DNA of 34,660 nt. Source: an uncultured Treponema sp. (GTDB taxonomy: Bacteria > Spirochaetota > Spirochaetia > Treponematales > Treponemataceae). Made by a program: the position numbers and the translations under genes. The stretch is from assembly GCA_946061765.1 (NCBI GenBank), contig CAMGTC010000003.1, positions 1-34,660 on the forward strand, given 5' to 3'. The notes under the pieces are model-generated. The model was not told the origin of the DNA, did not search any database, and saw only the letters and a program-made list of their open reading frames with translations. This document shows positions 28,652-34,660 of the stretch, piece by piece (position 1 is the first letter of the stretch; every line of letters starts with the position of its first letter).

Positions 28652-29125
28652 CTATGCCTCCTCAATAGTATAAATAAATTTTGCTTTAGCTATATTTTCA
28701 TAAGTAACAGTTACCGAAGTACCGTCATCTTTTTCCAATGTAACTGATTTTTCGTCAGAAGAAAGGATTTTTCCCCCAACCCAATCTGTAACAGTTTTAT
28801 CCCAAACTCTTACATTTCTTCCTGTAAAAACAGAAAATTCTGCTGCGTTCTTAATGTTATGTTCAACTCCAGGACTTGTAAGTTCCATTGATGTATCATC
28901 AGTGCCAAGAAGTGCTTCCAGACGAGGTAAAAGAAGGCGATGAACTTTTGCACAGTCATTAACTCCAATATTTACTTTTGGATCAGAACTGGCAATCATA
29001 GCAGAAATTTTTGTAGTAGTTTTACCAGGAATAATTTTAAGGTCTACAAGTTTAAAACCAAGACCTTCTACAAGAGCTGCACACTCTGTGTAATACTTAA
29101 TGTTTTTATATGATGTATATTCCAT
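28652..29125 (-). CDS. rimP: Ribosome maturation factor RimP
   Basis: Position directly upstream of nusA; LEALLGTDDTSMELTSPGVEHNI motif (ELSSPGxxR-like). Confidence 0.88.
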   Translation of the reverse strand: MEYTSYKNIKYYTECAALVEGLGFKLVDLKIIPGKTTTKISAMIASSDPKVNIGVNDCAKVHRLLLPRLEALLGTDDTSMELTSPGVEHNIKNAAEFSVFTGRNVRVWDKTVTDWVGGKILSSDEKSVTLEKDDGTSVTVTYENIAKAKFIYTIEEA

Positions 29126-29169
29126 ACCTGTTTCAAGTCAGATAATTTTTACTTCGCAAAAAGTGCTAA

Positions 29170-29244
29170 ATACGTCTGGTCAAGGGACGCTTCACTCTTC
29201 GGCCTTGACTCAGCCGTTTTTAGGATTTGTAATAAACCCTAAAT
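29170..29244 (+). repeat. Dispersed two-hairpin intergenic repeat, copy 6
   Basis: ATACGTCTGGTCAAGGGACGCTTCACTCTTCGGCCTTGACTCAGCCGTTTTTAGGATTTGTAATAAACCCTAAAT. Confidence 0.92.
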
Positions 29245-29277
29245 AAAAAAGACCCGTGGGTTGACACGAGTCTTTTT
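29245..29277. terminator. Bidirectional intrinsic terminator downstream of hisS
   Basis: AAAAGACCCGTG GGTTGA CACGAGTCTTTTT stem with flanking A/T tracts. Confidence 0.82.
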
Positions 29278-29353
29278 AATATAATATTAAACTGACGTAT
29301 ATTAATATAAAGTCTTTTAAAATAAATGTCAATAAAGCATTATAGCCAAAAGT

Positions 29354-30595
29354 CTATTTCAGGACTAAAGTTCCATCTTTGAATGAAGCAAATTTTGTAT
29401 AACCCTGTTTTTCCAGCATATCAAACTGAGGGCCTGCCTTTTTTGCCTTTTTAATAATTGAAACTGAATAAGTCTGACGTAATTTACCAGCCTCTTTCAT
29501 AACCTGAGCAAAAGGAATTGAATCTTCATAAAGCAAGGCACATTTTTCTTTTGCCCCAGGAATCTGATAATTCTGCTCTAAAAGAATATTACAAATTCTT
29601 TCAAAACCAATACTAAAACCTACGGCTGGAACCGGCTGACCAATGAACTTTCCAATAAGATTATCATAACGACCACCACCGCCAATTGCACCAGAAAAGA
29701 GTGGACTTCCAATTTCGAATACAGCACCAGTGTAATATCCCTGACCTCTAACAAGACTTGGACAGTATTTAATATCATAAGCACCCTGAGAAACTTCTCT
29801 GGCAGTTTGGATTATGTACTTAAGATTATCAGCAATAGATGGATCTGCACATTTTGATGCAACATAATCCAGAGTAATTTCATTTCCACTTGAAACAAAA
29901 TCTACCAGGGCTTTTATTGCATTTTCTGGCATAGCTTTTTCTTTTAATTCAGCTTCAATCCCCTCTGCCCCAATTTTATCCATTTTGTCAAAAGTAATAC
30001 AAACTGAATCTAAAGTTTCTGGAGCAAAACCCATGTTTTCCAGCATACTTCTTAAAATTCTGCGGTCATTAATATTTATATAAAAATCTTTAAATCCAAT
30101 AGCCAGCATTGCATTTGCTGTTACATCAATTAATTCAACTTCTGCATTAGGAGATGAATCTCCAAGAATATCAATATCACACTGAACAAATTCTCTCATA
30201 CGACCTTTCTGTGGTCTTTCTGCACGATAAACTCTATCAGTCTGAATAACCTTAAATGGAAATTGAAGATTATTGCGGTTTGCAGCAAAAAATCTTGTAA
30301 GAGGTAGAGTTAAATCATAACGTAAGCCCATGTCAGACAGTTCTTTTTCCGATGGATGTTCCTGTGAAAGTGCGCTATCTAATTTATCTCCGCGTTTTAA
30401 AACTTTGAATATAAGATTAAGATTATCTCCACCGTCTGATTTATCAAGATTTTCTGAATCTTCAAGAATTGGAGTTGAAATTCTTTCAAATCCAGATGCA
30501 CGATAAGTTTCAAGGATTTTACCCTGTACATAATCTCTCATTTTTTGTTCTGCAGGAAGAATATCTTTCATTCCCTTTAAGGCATTTGTTTTCAT
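29354..30595 (-). CDS. hisS: Histidyl-tRNA synthetase
   Basis: Class II motifs: LRYDLTLPLTRF, QTDRVYRAERPQKGRMREFVQCDIDI, GGGGRYDNLI. Confidence 0.94.
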   Translation of the reverse strand: MKTNALKGMKDILPAEQKMRDYVQGKILETYRASGFERISTPILEDSENLDKSDGGDNLNLIFKVLKRGDKLDSALSQEHPSEKELSDMGLRYDLTLPLTRFFAANRNNLQFPFKVIQTDRVYRAERPQKGRMREFVQCDIDILGDSSPNAEVELIDVTANAMLAIGFKDFYININDRRILRSMLENMGFAPETLDSVCITFDKMDKIGAEGIEAELKEKAMPENAIKALVDFVSSGNEITLDYVASKCADPSIADNLKYIIQTAREVSQGAYDIKYCPSLVRGQGYYTGAVFEIGSPLFSGAIGGGGRYDNLIGKFIGQPVPAVGFSIGFERICNILLEQNYQIPGAKEKCALLYEDSIPFAQVMKEAGKLRQTYSVSIIKKAKKAGPQFDMLEKQGYTKFASFKDGTLVLK

Positions 30596-30699
30596 TTATT
30601 GTTGTATCCTCTTTTTATGGTTATAATATTAAAAATGTTCAAATAAGACAATAAAGAGATTCTTTAAATTATAAAGGAGTGAATCTGGAGATATTTTAT

Positions 30700-31494
30700 A
30701 TGACTTTAGTTTTTGATATTGGAAATACAAATATAAAAACAGCCCTTTTTGAAGGAAATACATTAAAACAAGTGTGGAGACTTTCCACTGATATAAAAAG
30801 AACCGGAGATGAATATTTTTCGATTTTAAGGTCCCTTTTTAGAGACAGTCAGATTGATTTTTATGATATCAAGAAAATAGTTTTAAGTACGGTTGTTCCA
30901 GCATTAATCGGACCTTTTGTAATTGTAAGTCAGCACATTACAGGCAAAAAACCAATTTTATTATCCCCTGAAAATTATGATAAATTGCCAATCAAAATAC
31001 CCGAAACTGCAAAACACGAAATTGGAACAGATCTTCTTTGTGATGCCCTGGCTGCCTGGACAAAATATAAAACTCCCTGCATAATCGCCGATTTTGGTAC
31101 AGCCCTTTCTTTTACCGCTTTGAATCAGCATGGATGTATAGCAGGTGTTGCAATTGCACCGGGAATTAGAACAGCTTTTAATTCTCTTTTTAATAACACA
31201 GCTCAAATTCCTGCAATTCCTCTGGATATTCCAGAAACCAGTTTAGGAAAAAACACTGTTGTTGCAGTTCAAAGTGGAATTGTTTTAGGCTACAAAGGAC
31301 TTGTAGAAGGTCTGCTTGCAAATATGAAGGCAGATTTAGAAAAGGAAAATGGAATAAATCAGAAAGATATTATTGTAATTGCAACTGGCGGTTTAAATAG
31401 TATGATTGCACCTATTACAAAAGTTTTTGATAAACTCGAAAAAGATTTAACTTTGGAAGGCATTAAAATTGCCGGAGACTTTATTGAATCTTAA
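30700..31494 (+). CDS. coaX: Type III pantothenate kinase
   Basis: MTLVFDIGNTNIKTALFEG; GTDLLCDALAAW; DFGTALSFTAL; IAPGIRTAFNSLF. Confidence 0.92.
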   Translation: MTLVFDIGNTNIKTALFEGNTLKQVWRLSTDIKRTGDEYFSILRSLFRDSQIDFYDIKKIVLSTVVPALIGPFVIVSQHITGKKPILLSPENYDKLPIKIPETAKHEIGTDLLCDALAAWTKYKTPCIIADFGTALSFTALNQHGCIAGVAIAPGIRTAFNSLFNNTAQIPAIPLDIPETSLGKNTVVAVQSGIVLGYKGLVEGLLANMKADLEKENGINQKDIIVIATGGLNSMIAPITKVFDKLEKDLTLEGIKIAGDFIES

Positions 31495-32599
31495 TAAAAT
31501 CCAAAAGTTGAACACCCTGGCCAGCCTTTACATCTCTTACCAGATAAGCACCGATTAAAGTGTCGTAAAAATCAGGTGATATTCCAGGGCTTAAAACTTT
31601 TTCTGTTCTTAAAATTGAAATATCTTCCGGCCTAATCTTATGTCCACCCTTAAAATCTTTCATAAAATGTAAAGAGCGGTTGGTACGTCCATAATTTGCC
31701 TCTTCTGCAGGAGCAAGATGTTTTATACCATCTCCTAAAGTTGCCATTACTTTTTCTTTCCCAAAACCTTCTGCTAGCTGCTGTATAGTTTTTTCAAAGC
31801 CAAGATTATTTCCATAATGAGCCATAAGAGTTTCTGTTTGGTGAATTACATGTACCATCATTGCAAACTGTTCTGGCTCCAGAGCAACAGGATCGTCCAG
31901 ACCGGCAGTTTTACGGCTTAAAGTAATATGTTTTTCAACAAGGCTTCCACCACAGGCAACTGAAAGTGATGGAACTAAAATTGGATCTAAACTGTGATCA
32001 CTAACGCCACATTCAATTCCAAAAATATTTTTGAGATTTGTAATTAAACGTAAATTGTATTCTTCTTCTGGAGCGGGATAAGAAGTTACACAGTGAAGTA
32101 AAGAAACGCCCTCTTTTCCAACAATATCCAGAGCTTTTTCTATATCTGCTAATTTTGAAACTCCGCTGGAAAGTACCAGAGGAATCTTCTCTCCTTCTGG
32201 CTCATTCTTTCTAAACTCGCGAATAGATTGCAATAATTTATAATGATTTAATTCTGGAGAAGCTATTTTTAAGATATCAGGTTTAATTTCAAGTAAATCT
32301 TGTAAACTTCTGAGTCCAAAAGGTGAACAGCAGAATTTACAGCCTTTAGAGTGAACGTAATCTAATAATTCCTTGTAAAAAGCCTTATCACATTCCAGCT
32401 GCCTGAATCTTTCGTAGAGTGGAATATTTCCTGTTGGCAATTTTACATAACCAGTATCAGGATGTAGAATTTCATCTGCATAAACCCACTGGAATTTTAT
32501 GGCATCTGCACCAGAATCCACTGCTGCATCAATTAATTCAAAAGCCTTTTCTTTAGAACCTTCGTGACTTGTTCCAATTTCAGCTATGATTGTAGACAT
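31481..32599 (-). CDS. N-acetylneuraminate synthase family protein (NeuB-like, with C-terminal SAF/antifreeze-like domain)
   Basis: IIAEIGTSHEGS; ADAIKFQ; LSSGVSKLADIEKAL; GVSDHSLD; SAF-like C-terminus. Confidence 0.9.
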   Translation of the reverse strand: MSTIIAEIGTSHEGSKEKAFELIDAAVDSGADAIKFQWVYADEILHPDTGYVKLPTGNIPLYERFRQLECDKAFYKELLDYVHSKGCKFCCSPFGLRSLQDLLEIKPDILKIASPELNHYKLLQSIREFRKNEPEGEKIPLVLSSGVSKLADIEKALDIVGKEGVSLLHCVTSYPAPEEEYNLRLITNLKNIFGIECGVSDHSLDPILVPSLSVACGGSLVEKHITLSRKTAGLDDPVALEPEQFAMMVHVIHQTETLMAHYGNNLGFEKTIQQLAEGFGKEKVMATLGDGIKHLAPAEEANYGRTNRSLHFMKDFKGGHKIRPEDISILRTEKVLSPGISPDFYDTLIGAYLVRDVKAGQGVQLLDFIKIQ

Positions 32600-32602
32600 T
32601 GT

Positions 32603-32962
32603 TTACTGCTCCAAACGATTTGAAAAGGCCTGAGCCTTGTATCTGTTGTCAAAAACAGAGAGACAACTATCCGGTAACCAGCCATCTTCGAATAAATACC
32701 AGACTTCCCCATTTTTATCATTGGACTGACCTAAAACCTGAAGAATATCTCCACGTCTTGAATGGCCGTAACCATTGGAATTCCAGTCTGCTTCTTTTCT
32801 GTAAGCGGCATAAGGATCTGAAACAACTGCCCAGGAAACATCTGGAGCCAGAGCCAGAGGATGAGTCTGGTCAAAAACAATCTTTTCTTCCTTTCGTAAT
32901 TTACAGGAAATAAAAGACAAAAAAATCAAAGCTGCACAAATTATGACCTTTATTACTTTCAT
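32603..32962 (-). CDS. SH3-like domain lipoprotein
   Basis: Lipobox LSFISC; SH3-like stretch RRGDILQVLGQSNDKNGEVWYLFEDGWLPDSCL. Confidence 0.65.
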   Translation of the reverse strand: MKVIKVIICAALIFLSFISCKLRKEEKIVFDQTHPLALAPDVSWAVVSDPYAAYRKEADWNSNGYGHSRRGDILQVLGQSNDKNGEVWYLFEDGWLPDSCLSVFDNRYKAQAFSNRLEQ

Positions 32963-33375
32963 CTATCATCCTCTTTTATGCCAAGATTTTTAAAAACTTC
33001 AGGCAGAAGTTTTAAATCTGAATCTACAAAATTTAATTTTTTTATTTCAGACGGGAAGACCCATTTATAATCGGTGTGTTCTGTTAAAACAAATTTCTTT
33101 TCAATTCCATCATGGGCAAAGTGAACTTTAAAAGCCTGGACGGTGCATGTCTTTCCCTTATGTTCAAACTGGCAAAAACCTATTTTTTCAAAAACATCAA
33201 CATCCACAGAAAATTCTTCATTCATTTCCCTTTTGATTGCCTGCTGATAATCTTCTCCAGAATCTATTTTCCCACCAGGAAATTCCCAGCGGCCACCCAT
33301 ATCACCACCGTTCTGACGTTTTGCAATAAAAATTTTTCCATCTCTGTAATCTATACATGCAACTGAATCACTCAA
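32959..33375 (-). CDS. NUDIX hydrolase (MutT-like 8-oxo-dGTP diphosphatase)
   Basis: Nudix box GGKIDSGEDYQQAIKREMNEEF. Confidence 0.9.
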   Translation of the reverse strand: MSDSVACIDYRDGKIFIAKRQNGGDMGGRWEFPGGKIDSGEDYQQAIKREMNEEFSVDVDVFEKIGFCQFEHKGKTCTVQAFKVHFAHDGIEKKFVLTEHTDYKWVFPSEIKKLNFVDSDLKLLPEVFKNLGIKEDDR

Positions 33376-33390
33376 AGGAATCTCCTTAAA

Positions 33391-33957
33391 TCAATGTTTT
33401 ACCTGAGTAGAAAGTTCTTTTTCCTGACCATCTACATTTACTATTAAGTCCACTCTGATTATATCAAAGTCGGTAAACTTTGCACGAATAAATTGTTCAC
33501 CATCTTTATAATCCAGAAATTCGACAGTTTTATCGCTTACATTATTATTTGGATCTATCATAAATATTTCTGCCTGAACTTTTTTAGGACTTAAATCTTT
33601 AGCCTTTTTATTTCTCTTGATTTTAAGATTAACATAAACTTCTTCTTCAAAAGAAAAAGCCTGAACTTCGCAATCAAGATGATTGATAAGTGCGTAATTT
33701 CTACTTTTGTTAAATCCATTGTAAATCAAAATGGTAGCACAAAAGAAAATCAAAGAAAAAAATATATACCTGTTTTGCTTTGTAAAAAGAACTTTAAAAC
33801 CACGTACAGGTTTCATTTCGCCCCGGTAATAAGCCTTTACAATTTCCGGAGCCCTTGCAATTCTTTCTTCCCGATTGTAATAAAAATGAAGAGGCTGCTC
33901 CCCGTCCGGTCTCATTTCTTCAACATTTTTAAACAATTTATTTCTCTGCTCTGCCAT
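33391..33957 (-). CDS. Hypothetical protein with single TM helix
   Basis: Complete ORF with a central hydrophobic segment YIFFSLIFFCATILIYNGF and an extracytoplasmic beta-rich C-terminus. Confidence 0.7.
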   Translation of the reverse strand: MAEQRNKLFKNVEEMRPDGEQPLHFYYNREERIARAPEIVKAYYRGEMKPVRGFKVLFTKQNRYIFFSLIFFCATILIYNGFNKSRNYALINHLDCEVQAFSFEEEVYVNLKIKRNKKAKDLSPKKVQAEIFMIDPNNNVSDKTVEFLDYKDGEQFIRAKFTDFDIIRVDLIVNVDGQEKELSTQVKH

Positions 33958-33979
33958 AATTTAATTATAAATCTATTTT

Positions 33980-34660
33980 TTATTTAATTAAACTTTCAAT
34001 CAAACTATCAGTTCTATACCAGGAAACTCTGGCACTATCTTTTTCGATATACAGAACAGATAAAAGGCCTTCTGGAGATAAGGCCATGGAATTAAAAAGA
34101 ACATCATCATGATTAACATCAATATGACGTCTTAACATTCTCTGATTTTCATTTTGAATTATTTCCAGATTAAAACCATTTTCTGTTTTAGCAATAAAGA
34201 ATTTCCAGCCGCTTTTTGTAACACCCAAAAAATCATAAGGAATTTTATAAGTAAGACGGCTATAATCTGCAACTACAGATTCTTCATAAGGAGGAATTGT
34301 AATTGGTTCTTCGTAGGAAGAAGTTTCAATATCCAGCTCATAAAGATTTGTCTGTACATAATTAACACCAGATTGTACTTTAGATTCTTCATCAAAATAT
34401 GTTGAATAATAATCAACTTTTACATAAAGCTTATATTCTGAAACATTAGGAATAACATTTTCTACAGTCTGAAAAACTTCTGAGTTTTCATCTATTCCCT
34501 TAATTGTTGGAACTTTTTTATCATCAATTGGAATCATGTATTTTAAAAAGCCGTCAATTCCAAACCAATAAACTATTACTCCACTTGCAGTTTTTGAAAC
34601 TACTACCAGCTCATCTTTATCGGTAGTGTAAATATTTTTAATATAAGGAAATGGAGTTCC
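33980..34660 (-). CDS. Hypothetical protein, 5' end truncated by the window edge
   Basis: The frame stays open past the annotated Met at 34537 to the window end (…GTPFPYIKNIYTTDKDELVVVSKTASGVIVYWFGIDGFLKYMIPIDDKK…). Confidence 0.65.
   Translation of the reverse strand, partial: GTPFPYIKNIYTTDKDELVVVSKTASGVIVYWFGIDGFLKYMIPIDDKKVPTIKGIDENSEVFQTVENVIPNVSEYKLYVKVDYYSTYFDEESKVQSGVNYVQTNLYELDIETSSYEEPITIPPYEESVVADYSRLTYKIPYDFLGVTKSGWKFFIAKTENGFNLEIIQNENQRMLRRHIDVNHDDVLFNSMALSPEGLLSVLYIEKDSARVSWYRTDSLIESLIK

Noticed and set aside
1127-29244. The six repeats as a CRISPR array or integron attC series
   Set aside because: Copies are kilobases apart with ordinary genes between them, no spacers of uniform length, no cas genes or integrase, and the hairpin arms do not match attC core sites (RYYYAAC/GTTRRRY).

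Overview
The window is AT-rich and looks like a chromosomal segment from a host- or rumen-associated Treponema-like spirochaete. That placement is an inference from protein content; no rRNA or tRNA gene was seen. It encodes about 27 conventional CDSs. These include a ZIP metal transporter, a cobalamin-riboswitch-controlled lipoprotein plus TonB-dependent receptor, a MATE exporter, a histidine phosphatase, an OhrR/MarR regulator, a small sigma-70, a heterodimeric ABC exporter, a BspA-like LRR lipoprotein, an M15 peptidase, a patatin-barrel protein, GlnN, an FAD dehydrogenase, a GH5 lipoprotein and a YhfC-type membrane protein. The rimP-nusA-infB-rbfA-truB cluster, hisS, coaX, a NeuB-family gene, MutT and hypotheticals complete the set. 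The most notable non-coding signal is a ~75-bp intergenic repeat present six times, always in the same orientation. It folds as two consecutive hairpins, and the copies differ by compensatory base changes. One copy lies directly between a cobalamin riboswitch and its target operon, where it can form competing hairpins. Another has replaced the 3' end of a decayed gene. Other noteworthy items are a compact multi-helix inverted-repeat structure at the window start, two gene relics (an MBL-like fragment and a TonB-plug fragment), a zinc ribbon fused to NusA, and a Gly/Asn/Phe/Arg tandem-repeat segment in IF-2.
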